Shown: positions 7,408 through 13,847 of the stretch, piece after piece
Numbering within the stretch: position 1 is the stretch's first letter
How the letters are laid out: every line of letters begins with the position of its first letter
DNA from: Streptomyces sp. NRRL S-337
Lineage (GTDB): Bacteria > Actinomycetota > Actinomycetes > Streptomycetales > Streptomycetaceae
Assembly: GCF_000720175.1 (NCBI RefSeq)
Contig: NZ_JOIX01000068.1
Location: 1 to 39,540 of the forward strand
Length of the DNA: 39,540 nt
Direction of reading: 5' to 3'
Made by a program: the position numbers and the translations under genes
Notes under the pieces: generated by a model
What the model was told of the DNA's origin: nothing
Database searches by the model: none
What the model saw: the letters and a program-made list of their open reading frames with translations, nothing else

Positions 7408-7802
7408 GCCGCCTGCTCCTTCGAGGACCCGGTCAGCCGGTACCGACGGTCCGCCGCCGCACGAGCCGACCGGCATGCCCCACACGGCGTCTCGCTTCGC
7501 CGCAGGTGCCGGCGGTAGCCACGATCCGTGCCGCAGACCGCAGGCTCGGGCCCACGCTTGGCCGAGGCCGGCAGGGTAAGGCGGTCAGGAAGTCGCAGAT
7601 GGCGGGTGATCACGTTCAGCGCCACACCATGGTCCGCGAGGATCCGAGCCGCCATGAGCTTCTCGGCCGCCGTCATCCCGGCCGGAGGCACCTCATTGAC
7701 GGCGCGCTCCACCGCGATCAGATCGACTCCGTCACGGTAGGTCTCCGTCGTCGAAACCTGGACGTACGAATCAAGGACGGGCCTGGAAGTAATGTCGGGC
7801 AT
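7404..7802 (-). CDS. ICE-associated protein with C-terminal Cys/His motif (132 aa)
   Basis: ATG at 7802 with AAAGGAG upstream. The middle (MTAAEKLMAARILADHGVALNVITRHL) looks like a helix-turn-helix, the shape of a small DNA-binding domain. The C-terminus carries CGTDRGYRRHLRRSETPCGACRSARAAADR, a C-x8-H-x6-C-x2-C pattern seen in many short actinobacterial and phage zinc-finger tails. Its TGA overlaps the next GTG. It may be a regulator or accessory DNA-binding factor of the element; the specific role is unknown. Confidence 0.6.
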   Translation of the reverse strand: MPDITSRPVLDSYVQVSTTETYRDGVDLIAVERAVNEVPPAGMTAAEKLMAARILADHGVALNVITRHLRLPDRLTLPASAKRGPEPAVCGTDRGYRRHLRRSETPCGACRSARAAADRRYRLTGSSKEQAA

Positions 7803-7837
7803 GGTCGTGCTCCTTTGACGAGTGGGACGGCCAAGAA

Positions 7838-7865
7838 GCGGCCCCGGGGTGCGTCCCGGGGCCGC
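7838..7865 (-). promoter_or_regulatory. Intercistronic hairpin upstream of 7802 gene
   Basis: Perfect 11-bp arms, GCGGCCCCGGG (7838-7848) and CCCGGGGCCGC (7855-7865), with a 6-nt loop (GTGCGT). It lies 24 nt after one stop and 35 nt before the next ATG. Its core CCCGGGGTGC-N-TCCCGGG is shared with the hairpin at 8764-8789. Confidence 0.5.
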
Positions 7866-7888
7866 GCGCCGTTCGGTGTCGAATTGGG

Positions 7889-8353
7889 TCAGGCCGCCAG
7901 AGCGGCCGCAGCACCGGTGACCAGGCGGTCGGAGGCCGCAACAGCGGCCGCGCACAGGTCATCGAGAGCAGCGCGGTCGGTGGCCCCGCGAAGCGCGTAT
8001 GTGGCCTCGGCCGCGTACGTGGCGGACTCGGCCAGGGCCGGGGCGAGGAGGGTGACGGTCAGTAGGGGCGCGGTGATCGCTGACCGGGTTTCATGGCTGG
8101 TCGCGCGGGTCTTTTCGCATGCTGCGGTGTCTGCACCGGACAGGGCCAGGTCCTCGCGGACCCACATCGCGCGACGATGGTCGGCCAGCGCCGCCACCAG
8201 ATCGGCGACGGCAGCGAGCTGCCGGCCGCGGAGGGCCTCCGAACGTGCCTCGGCCCGTTCGGTGCGGGCGGCACGCTGCTGAAGGACGTAGGCAGTGACC
8301 GAGCCCAATAAGGTCCCGATCACAGCAATGACGCTGGTCAGTACGGGTTCCAC
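7889..8353 (-). CDS. Membrane-anchored helical protein of the ICE (154 aa)
   Basis: GTG at 8353 with AAGGGGATTCCC upstream. An N-terminal transmembrane helix (LTSVIAVIGTLLGSVTAYVL) is followed by a long charged helix QQRAARTERAEARSEALR and further Ala-rich helices to the end. This 'one TM plus cytoplasmic helical bundle' form is common in Streptomyces ICE/plasmid ORFs, some annotated as pRL2- or KilB-like; that label is from memory and not certain. It overlaps the upstream 67-aa ORF by 16 bp. Function unknown. Confidence 0.6.
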   Translation of the reverse strand: MEPVLTSVIAVIGTLLGSVTAYVLQQRAARTERAEARSEALRGRQLAAVADLVAALADHRRAMWVREDLALSGADTAACEKTRATSHETRSAITAPLLTVTLLAPALAESATYAAEATYALRGATDRAALDDLCAAAVAASDRLVTGAAAALAA

Positions 8354-8541
8354 GGGAATCCCCTTGAAGTCGGGTGAATGTCGCGGACCCCATGGCCCGC
8401 GGCGTACGCGACGGCCGCAGCGCGGGCTGAGGCGGCAAGCAGTACGCGGGCGATGGGGTGGTGGACGCCGTGAAGGGCAAGGGCCCGCATCGCCGCGGAC
8501 TGCGTGATGCGGGCCCGTATCACTGGACAGCTGAGGCTCAT
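8338..8541 (-). CDS. Hypothetical protein (67 aa), coupled cistron
   Basis: The ATG at 8541 overlaps the stop of the upstream 64-aa ORF (ATGA), and its own end overlaps the start of the 154-aa gene. Sequence MSLSCPVIRARITQSAAM..., with an Ala-rich helix VLLAASARAAAVAYAAGHGV and C-terminus DIHPTSRGFPWNPY. No domain recognised. Support is the tight coupling on both sides rather than homology. Confidence 0.45.
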   Translation of the reverse strand: MSLSCPVIRARITQSAAMRALALHGVHHPIARVLLAASARAAAVAYAAGHGVRDIHPTSRGFPWNPY

Positions 8542-8732
8542 CGGCCCTTCGCGCGAGCGTCCTGCTCCGACTGGTCGTTGCGGCGCTTGAGGTCCTCAGC
8601 CAGCTGGCGCTGCTGCTCCTCGGTCATCGCGCACCCCCCCGACCGGACCCGCCGCAGGGCCTCGTCCATGTCCGGTGCCGAGTCGGTGGGGTGCCCCATC
8701 GAGGCGTGAGGTGCCATGCTGTTGGCGATCAC
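8538..8732 (-). CDS. Hypothetical protein (64 aa), first cistron of transfer operon
   Basis: GTG at 8732 (ATG at 8717 also possible) with GAAGGGA upstream. The C-terminal half is a charged helix EEQQRQLAEDLKRRNDQSEQ likely to form a short coiled coil. It is the promoter-proximal ORF of the minus-strand operon, followed by an ATGA overlap to the next gene. No family recognised. Confidence 0.5.
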   Translation of the reverse strand: MIANSMAPHASMGHPTDSAPDMDEALRRVRSGGCAMTEEQQRQLAEDLKRRNDQSEQDARAKGR

Positions 8733-8763
8733 AGGTAGTTCCCTTCGAAGGTGCCTGTGGTTT

Positions 8764-8789
8764 GCCGCCCGGGGTGCCTCCCGGGCGGC
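8764..8789 (-). promoter_or_regulatory. Leader hairpin of the transfer operon
   Basis: Perfect 10-bp arms, GCCGCCCGGG (8764-8773) and CCCGGGCGGC (8780-8789), with a 6-nt loop (GTGCCT), 31 nt upstream of the first ATG/GTG of the operon. It may act as a leader attenuator or stability element. Confidence 0.5.
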
Positions 8790-9238
8790 GCTCGTTGGAG
8801 CGTCCGGCTCCCCTCAAACCCCGCCCGTACGGCAGCAAGCCGGACGGGCGGAGGAGGCAACCGCCGCAACGCCAGGCGCTGCGGATTCGGTGAAAGGGTT
8901 GTGGCCCCTACCAGGGACCGCGGGTCTCGCATGGACGCGGGCCGTGCTCGGTCCGGGGAGTCCCCTCCCGGACGTCATGGCGACGAAAGGTCGATGCCGC
9001 GTCGTTCTTTTGCGTCGGCCAGGTCTGCCGGCTCCCGCTCCCCACCAGGAATGTGCCGCTGGTGGATCGAGGCGCTCGCCCGATGCAACCGCGAGGGACG
9101 ATTGCTCTGGCCGACGGATCTCCACTCACCTCCGGCCGGTGCGTTCACGGCAGGTTTGCAGTGGTGGATCACGCTGTTCAGTTCTCAAGGAACGCCGCTC
9201 ACTGCGGGCCCTTGCGGGTCCGTCCGGAGCGATTTCAG
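8790..9238. other. Intergenic regulatory stretch between transfer operon and GntR gene
   Basis: No convincing gene: overlapping frames on both strands have no RBS and random-looking, Arg/Pro-rich translations. The stretch should hold the transfer-operon promoter. On the minus strand the palindrome at 9239-9254 contains a perfect TTGACA -35-like hexamer, but I could not place a good -10. Confidence 0.5.
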
Positions 9239-9254
9239 ATTGACCTATGTCAAT
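9239..9254. promoter_or_regulatory. Operator-like palindrome O1 (ATTGAC-N4-GTCAAT)
   Basis: Perfect 6-bp arms ATTGAC/GTCAAT separated by CTAT. It is paired with a second copy at 9290-9303; the centres are exactly 50 bp apart (about five helical turns). It is a probable binding site of the adjacent GntR-type repressor controlling both directions. Confidence 0.6.
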
Positions 9255-9289
9255 CTGGCTGTCAAGCGGCTACCGCGAAACCTCGGAGG

Positions 9290-9303
9290 TTGACCTAGGT
9301 CCA
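9290..9303. promoter_or_regulatory. Operator-like palindrome O2 (TTGACCTAGGTCCA)
   Basis: A near-perfect dyad (one mismatch from TTGACCTAGGTCAA) directly abutting the likely -10 of the GntR gene (TAGGCT, 9306-9311). The ATG is only 7 nt beyond that -10, so the transcript may be nearly leaderless. Placement fits autorepression. Confidence 0.6.
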
Positions 9304-9318
9304 GTTAGGCTCGGAGCC

Positions 9319-9702
9319 ATGGATCCCAGTTCGTATGCGCCGAAGCCAACGGCCAAAGACATCGCCGCGAAGTACCGCAAGGAGATCGCGAACGGTGAGC
9401 GCGAGCCGGGCTCTCGCATGCCGGCCGCACGCCAGCTCGCGAAAGAACTTGGTGTCCAGCTCGTAACGGTGCAGAGCGCCTACAACCAGCTGCGCGATGA
9501 GGGGCTGGTGCTCAGCCAACAGGGTCGCGGCACCTTCGTTCGCGACCCTTCGGTGCCGCTCGGCACTGAGCCGGGTAGCAGCCCCGCCTACACGGCCCTG
9601 GCAGACGAGCTCAACTCGATCCACGACGCGCTGCGCCTACTCGGCCAACGCCTCGACCGTCTCGAACGAGTGGTGGGAGACCAGACTCCGCCCGTTCAAT
9701 GA
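9319..9702 (+). CDS. Short GntR-family regulator (KorSA-like role)
   Basis: 127 aa from ATG 9319, with GGAG four bases upstream. Residues about 10-75 form a GntR winged helix (KPTAKDIAAKYRKEIANGE, MPAARQLAKELGV, VTVQSAYNQLRDEGLV, then the wing QQGRGTFVRDP). The C-terminus is only a short helix (ALRLLGQRLDRLERVVGDQ), so there is no HutC/FadR effector domain. Divergent from the transfer operon and preceded by two matching palindromes. In pSAM2-type elements a GntR protein (KorSA) silences transfer genes; this gene is positioned to do so, but it is much shorter. Dimerisation by the C-terminal helix is inference. Confidence 0.85.
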   Translation: MDPSSYAPKPTAKDIAAKYRKEIANGEREPGSRMPAARQLAKELGVQLVTVQSAYNQLRDEGLVLSQQGRGTFVRDPSVPLGTEPGSSPAYTALADELNSIHDALRLLGQRLDRLERVVGDQTPPVQ

Positions 9703-9829
9703 GCGTGTCTGCGCGCTCCAAGAGCTGCTGAGTCCTGGCGCGTGCTTCACTCAAACTCGCTCTGATCAGGGCGAGTTCCGAGGGAGTCAGTGCCGTCAGC
9801 CTGTCGCTTGGCTCATGGATCCGCGTCAT
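9611..9829 (-). CDS. Doubtful small ORF antisense to GntR 3' end
   Basis: 72 codons from an ATG at 9829: MTRIHEPSDRLTALTPSEL..., with a helical stretch ALIRASLSEARARTQQLLER that looks protein-like. It overlaps the regulator by 92 bp on the opposite strand and has no RBS, and a terminator (9859-9885) lies just upstream of it. Kept only because of the plausible helix composition. Confidence 0.25.
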   Translation of the reverse strand: MTRIHEPSDRLTALTPSELALIRASLSEARARTQQLLERADTLIERAESGLPPLVRDGRGVGRVGAARRGSS

Positions 9830-9858
9830 GACAAGGAGCATGCGATCGCAGACGACCG

Positions 9859-9885
9859 AGGACCCGGACAAACTGTCCGGGTCCT
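9859..9885. terminator. Strong terminator hairpin
   Basis: Perfect 12-bp arms, AGGACCCGGACA and TGTCCGGGTCCT, with a 3-nt loop (AAC), between the convergent GntR and flavoprotein genes. TTGGTT follows on the plus strand. It probably terminates both directions. Its core is shared with 11832-11862. Confidence 0.75.
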
Positions 9886-9918
9886 TGGTTATTGCAGGTC
9901 AAAGCAGTTGACGCTCTA

Positions 9919-10482
9919 TCACTTCATAGCGGCATCCACGGCGTCCAGCACGGCAGACCATGGCAGTTCTCGTCCTGACGGCGCCTCCCGTGGCTCGTAC
10001 AGAAGCCAGATGTCCTCTCCTTGGACGACGTGAACGCCTCCCTCACGCAAGTCGCCGATGTGGCGCTGCCAGGCCGGGTGGCGGGCGTGCGCAGCGTTCA
10101 CGCGGGGGAAGATGACGACAGGCAGGCCGACGGTGCCGATCGCTTCGCCGACCTGAGTGAGCGCCTGGTTGTCCATGAGCCCGGTCGCAAGCTTCGCGAC
10201 TGTGTTTGCCGACGCGGGAGCGACTACGTAGCAGTCAACGGGGGGATGCGGCCGCTCTTCACCAGGGAGCCTCGGCTCATCTCGTACGGGCAGTCCGGTT
10301 ACCTCCTCCAGCCGCTCCACTTCGCCACTCATCCTCAGCCAGCGCCCCGCGCTCGGCGTCAGTGTCACCGCCACTTGCCACCCTCGTTGTATCGCAGGCT
10401 CGACAAGACCGGTGCGCAGTACTTCCACTCCGCCGGCTGCCGAACCCACCACTCCAAGTACGCCTCGATCCCCTGGTTTCAC
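9919..10482 (-). CDS. Flavoprotein of the phosphopantothenoylcysteine decarboxylase (PPCDC/EpiD/Dfp) superfamily
   Basis: 187 aa. The GTG at 10482 overlaps the upstream gene's TGA (GTGA). It starts with a Rossmann-like GVLGVVGSAAGGVEVLRTGL and has VDCYVVAPASANTVAKLATG, the PASANT flavin-binding hallmark, followed by GLMDNQAL and VVIFPRVNAAHARHPAWQRHI. These proteins bind FMN; some decarboxylate Cys residues or act on small thiols, others are of unknown role. It is not the house-keeping coaBC gene, being short and paired with an XRE-TPR regulator. Such flavoprotein/XRE pairs recur in Streptomyces accessory DNA; the function of the pair is unknown. Confidence 0.85.
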   Translation of the reverse strand: MKPGDRGVLGVVGSAAGGVEVLRTGLVEPAIQRGWQVAVTLTPSAGRWLRMSGEVERLEEVTGLPVRDEPRLPGEERPHPPVDCYVVAPASANTVAKLATGLMDNQALTQVGEAIGTVGLPVVIFPRVNAAHARHPAWQRHIGDLREGGVHVVQGEDIWLLYEPREAPSGRELPWSAVLDAVDAAMK

Positions 10483-11714
10483 TGCACCGCCCTGCACCGT
10501 TGAGCCATTACGAACACTTCGGACGAGCGTGAGCCGCCAGTGACCGGGGACTGCTTGATCAGGTCCCGCAACGTCTCGCGCACCCTCGGATTGTTGCGTA
10601 CAAGCTGTGGGGACGTTCGCTCGGCGGTGCGCAGTGCCTCGAAAGCCTGATCACCCAGCCCCGCCAGCGAGAGGGCGCGAGCGTAGTCGATCCGATGAGA
10701 GACACTGCGTTCTTGCGGCATGTGATCTACATCGATACGACCGTGCTCAACGACGTACGAGACGTTGTCGAGATCCAGCTCCACGGACAGACGGTGGAGC
10801 AAAACGTTCGTGGGACCGAAGCCCGTCTGCCAGTAGTTCTCATCCGAACCGAGGTCGTTGGCAAGGGTCTCGGCACGGCTCAGTAGGGACGTTGCGGTTG
10901 GACGATCCTGGTGTCGCGCTGCCGCAACAGCGGCGCGTAGATGGATCATTCCAAGCAAGCTGAGTGCGGCCGGGTCGCTGTCCGAGACCCGCGCCGACAG
11001 CCAAGCGGCTGCGGTATTCCCCAGCTCCAGGGCATCGTCGTAGCGACCGTTCGCGAGCAATGCATGGGTCCCGGATCGTGCGGCCGAGGTGAGCACAAGC
11101 GGGTCGTCGGACTCGTCTGCAGCGCGCATGGCACGTTCAGCTGCCAGCCAGGAGATATCCGATTCGCCGATCTTGGCGAGCGTCGTAGCAGCGAGGTGGT
11201 GCGCACGGGCAGATACAGCCCAGCAGTCTCGGCGGTCGTCCCCTCGTCGTGTCGCGCGGTCTTCCAGTTCCTGTGCCGTTTGAAGCAGGCCGGGAAGAGC
11301 CGCAATTACACTGCCGAGCCGACCGCCCTGGTAATCGTTCCACGCGTGCTCCACCTGCACCGCCACAGGGGCAGGCGTCGGGAGCTGTACTTCGGCCTCC
11401 GGGCCGAAGAGAAGACGCGAGAGTCGGCGCGGACTCATGAGCGCGTCGCGTACGGCCGGAACGTCGTCCTGATGTCGCTCGTCCTCCACCAGCACGGTCT
11501 GACCAAGCAGGTCTGCGAGCGGCACGCGCAAGATGCGCGCGAGTTCCGCCAGCATGTCGATCCGCGGCGGGTTTCGGCGGCCCGTCTCGATCTTCGCGAG
11601 CCAGTCAGTGCTACGACCGACCAAACCGGCCAGCACTGGTTGCGTGTAGCCACGGCGCTTCCGGTAGAACGCGATCCGTTCTCCGATGCTGAGGTGATCT
11701 CCAAGGCCACGCAT
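10479..11714 (-). CDS. XRE-type HTH regulator with TPR-like sensor region
   Basis: 411 aa from ATG 11714 with GGGAGG upstream. Residues about 8-65 form an HTH_3/XRE domain (IGERIAFYRKRRGYTQPVLA, then GRSTDWLAKIETGRRNPP, ARILRVPLADLLG). The rest is an all-helical TPR-like region (repeated ALxLxGNTAAAWLSARV-type helices, SRAETLANDLG) of the size found in peptide- or ligand-sensing regulators of Streptomyces. It is translationally coupled to the flavoprotein. It could regulate that gene or sense its product. No effector can be named. Confidence 0.85.
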   Translation of the reverse strand: MRGLGDHLSIGERIAFYRKRRGYTQPVLAGLVGRSTDWLAKIETGRRNPPRIDMLAELARILRVPLADLLGQTVLVEDERHQDDVPAVRDALMSPRRLSRLLFGPEAEVQLPTPAPVAVQVEHAWNDYQGGRLGSVIAALPGLLQTAQELEDRATRRGDDRRDCWAVSARAHHLAATTLAKIGESDISWLAAERAMRAADESDDPLVLTSAARSGTHALLANGRYDDALELGNTAAAWLSARVSDSDPAALSLLGMIHLRAAVAAARHQDRPTATSLLSRAETLANDLGSDENYWQTGFGPTNVLLHRLSVELDLDNVSYVVEHGRIDVDHMPQERSVSHRIDYARALSLAGLGDQAFEALRTAERTSPQLVRNNPRVRETLRDLIKQSPVTGGSRSSEVFVMAQRCRAVQ

Positions 11715-11831
11715 TACGGGCTGCCTCCCACGGGTTGAAGGGGCCCGCCTCACGGTACAGAGCCGGCCACGGAGCGGGTAGTCGGCCTGTTGCCGACCCC
11801 TTGCCGGTCCCAGGGTGAGGGACTCCATACG

Positions 11832-11862
11832 AAGAGACCCGGACGAAGTGTCCGGGTCTCTT
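11832..11862. terminator. Terminator-like hairpin upstream of XRE gene
   Basis: Perfect 13-bp arms, AAGAGACCCGGAC and GTCCGGGTCTCTT, with a 5-nt loop, 118 bp upstream of the XRE ATG. No gene on either strand obviously ends here. Its core GACCCGGAC/GTCCGGGTC matches the terminator at 9859-9885, so the pair flanks the two-gene cassette. Confidence 0.6.
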
Positions 11863-12604
11863 GCCTCACGACCAGAGATGCATGTCGCGAGCGTCGAGTC
11901 GTGCGATAGCGCAGACAGGGGCAGGCTCAAGTCTCCATGGCGAGCATCCCCAGCCCCCACCATGGATGACTCCCCAGCCAACAGCGCAGGCCGAGTAACG
12001 ATTTTCTCCACAGCATCAAGGCTCGCTCCGCTCGCTACCCGGCCCGGCGGAAGGCGTCAGCTTGGGAAGCGCACCACACGTTGACGCAGGGGCGTTGACG
12101 TTCCCAGCCACCTGGAACTGCAAGCAGTCAGATCACAGATCAGAGGTGCCGCGCGAGCGCGGCGGCGCCGGCCGTCGCCGCCGCACGGCTCCCTCCTCGT
12201 CTTCGCCGCCGGGGCCGCGCGGCGGCGACGCCCGCGCCCACAAGGGGCGAAAAACCAGGCTGGGGGTGGGGCGGTCGGCTCCACGGCTTTACCCACCTCC
12301 CCGGTTCGGGTCCCGCGTCGAGCAAGACCAGGGGGCCACTCGTTCAAATTCCGGGCAGCTCACAAGCCTGCCCGAGTTGCCGTCAAGCGTACGGCCCCCT
12401 GATCATGCCCAACCCCAAACCGGGCAGGACACCAGCCAAACCCGCTCCGCCGACCTCAGCATTTTCTGCAGAATTCACCGCGGTCTCTACCTGAGCAGAG
12501 CGGCTGCTAGTGCACTGGTGCGCGGCGGGCTCGGCACCTTTGATCCATTCGACGGGCTTCGTCACCCTTACGCCGCGCCAAATTCGTCCCCCGCATCGCC
12601 ATCT
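11863..12604. other. Non-coding, strongly structured stretch
   Basis: No convincing gene. G+C-rich dyads occupy 12149-12229, including 11-bp arms GTCGCCGCCGC (12174-12184) and GCGGCGGCGAC (12219-12229). A second nested structure of 73 nt lies at 12329-12401: outer arms CAGGGGGCC (12329-12337) and GGCCCCCTG (12393-12401), inner arms CGGGCAG (12352-12358) and CTGCCCG (12368-12374). It could be a structured RNA, a recombination/attachment remnant or a replication-related site. Confidence 0.45.
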
Positions 12605-12612
12605 TAGATAAT
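12605..12612 (+). promoter_or_regulatory. -10 element of a probably leaderless promoter
   Basis: TAGATAAT ends 7 nt before the ATG of the next gene, which has no Shine-Dalgarno. The transcription start would fall at or next to the A of ATG. I could not place a convincing -35. Confidence 0.5.
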
Positions 12613-12619
12613 CCCGGTT

Positions 12620-13090
12620 ATGGCAAATGGTAATGGAGACGGGCTCCACAGCAAGACAGCTCTAGCTTGGTCTTCGGGGTGCTGCGCCGTTGCCGCAGTC
12701 GCCGGACACCTCGCACTCTTTTGGAGCGAAGGGGCCGGATGGCGGACGGTAGTTGGAGCCGTCACTGTGATTGTCGCCTTGGCTTCTTTTGCGGGGCTCT
12801 ACGTAGCTTCACAGAGGGCGCGAATCGCCATTGCCTCCAGTTTTCTGCTGACCTTCCTCGTCGTTTTTTCGTACGTCCTGACCGTTGACAAATTCGCGGC
12901 TCTCATCAAGGGGAATATGCTTGTTGATGATTTTCGCAACATCGTAACGGTAATCATCGGATTTTTCTTTGGCAGTGAGGCGGCGGTAGCAGTGACAAAG
13001 ACATTTAGTACGTCCCGCCTAAAGGAAAGTACTCCGCAGGATGTAAGGCGGGCAGACCGTGATCTTGCTGTGCCCGTCAAGCGTATTTAA
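12620..13090 (+). CDS. Orphan four-TM membrane protein, A+T-richer than surroundings
   Basis: 156 aa. Four hydrophobic segments at about 14-35, 42-62, 69-88 (IAIASSFLLTFLVVFSYVLT) and 105-122 (NIVTVIIGFFFGSEAAVAV), then a short charged cytoplasmic tail. The IIGFFFGSEA end recalls small phage/defence-type membrane proteins, but I do not recognise a family. Many codons are rare for Streptomyces (AAA, AAT, TTT, ATA, GTA), unlike all neighbours, which points to recent transfer. No SD; see the -10 at 12605. No partner gene on either side. Confidence 0.7.
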   Translation: MANGNGDGLHSKTALAWSSGCCAVAAVAGHLALFWSEGAGWRTVVGAVTVIVALASFAGLYVASQRARIAIASSFLLTFLVVFSYVLTVDKFAALIKGNMLVDDFRNIVTVIIGFFFGSEAAVAVTKTFSTSRLKESTPQDVRRADRDLAVPVKRI

Positions 13091-13847
13091 CGTCTGACCG
13101 ACCCCGCGAGACTCACGCGTACCTGATCGTCATGGAGCCCGCCAGTGTGGCTGACTGGGGCTCAGAACCGACCGGTGGCCAAGGCCGAATGAGCCTCCAG
13201 GGTCGTGTTGATATGCCGTGGCGCCGACCGCTGACATCCGCAACTGACATCAACGACAACAGACGTACCCGCATCGTTGTGGCATTCAGGGAAAGACCCG
13301 TCCGGCACATGGCCCATCGGGCCGAGCCTCCGATCGAACTCCTAAGGCGGTGGTCGACCACGGTTCGCACGAGCCCGCTCCCGATGGCCTATCGCCGTCG
13401 ACGTAGCACATCGAGGGCGCGTAGCAATCGGCCCGCCGGCCAAACGAACCTGGAGGGCGTAAGCGAGTCGTCCGGGGAGCCAGACAGAGAGCCACGGGGA
13501 GCCAGACAGGGAGCCAAAGGAAGCGGATCCAGGTGGACCGGCGCGGACTGTCACGCACCGCCGAGGAGCCAACTCCCAGTCCGTAGAGCCCGTTTCCTCC
13601 CGCCCTGCCTGTGGCCCCGCTTAGCGGTTCCTTAAGCGCGCCATAAAGATCCTCAGCAACCCGCTTGCGGGGGCGAATTGGCTGTTCAGCGGGGCTAGCG
13701 TGCTTCTCGCAAGGCGGCATTGCGGGCCGTCGGCGCCGGTCTCCGGGGGGCGGCGCCGGTGTCCGCGTTCCGACCCCCCACCTTCGGCTGCCTCTTGCGA
13801 CCGCTGCTTCTCCCCGCTCGACGCACCTGATGAAGGAGACCCCCACC
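13091..13847. other. Gene-poor junction between accessory DNA and chromosomal genes
   Basis: Frames on both strands here lack RBSs and have random-like translations. The stretch holds the tandem repeat at 13473-13516 and the RBS (GAAGGAG) of the LPMO gene at its right end. The right boundary of the accessory region may lie here, but I could not find matching att repeats. Confidence 0.4.
13473..13516. repeat. Tandem 22-bp direct repeat
   Basis: Two head-to-tail copies of a 22-bp unit (CGGGGAGCCAGACAG-R-GAGCCA) at 13473-13494 and 13495-13516 with a single mismatch. It contains the sub-repeat GAGCCA. Could be an iteron-like protein-binding site or a slippage product. Confidence 0.6.

Noticed and set aside
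1597..9905. 12-bp identity GCAGGTCAAAGC at 1597-1608 and 9894-9905 as att core
   Set aside because: Too short, both copies are inside the accessory region and neither is next to an integrase or tRNA; likely chance.
9859..11862. GACCCGGA motifs in two hairpins as TraB recognition repeats (TRS of the pSVH1 type)
   Set aside because: The motif occurs only as inverted arms of terminator-like hairpins far from traB, not as direct repeats downstream of it. The CTGTCACCTG cluster fits clt much better.
12329..12401. tRNA gene or tRNA attachment site
   Set aside because: The length and outer stem resemble a tRNA, but the TTCAAAT loop is on the 5' side, the D-arm and anticodon arm cannot be drawn and no CCA-like end exists on either strand.
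12383..12649. 88-codon minus-strand frame overlapping the start of the membrane protein gene
   Set aside because: It overlaps the -10 and ATG of a better-supported gene and covers the structured non-coding DNA; no SD or recognisable domain.
13091..13847. Long frames on both strands (for example 13132-13635 plus, 13286-13909 minus)
   Set aside because: No RBS, Arg/Pro/Ser-rich random-looking translations, and mutual overlap on opposite strands. Treated as non-coding.
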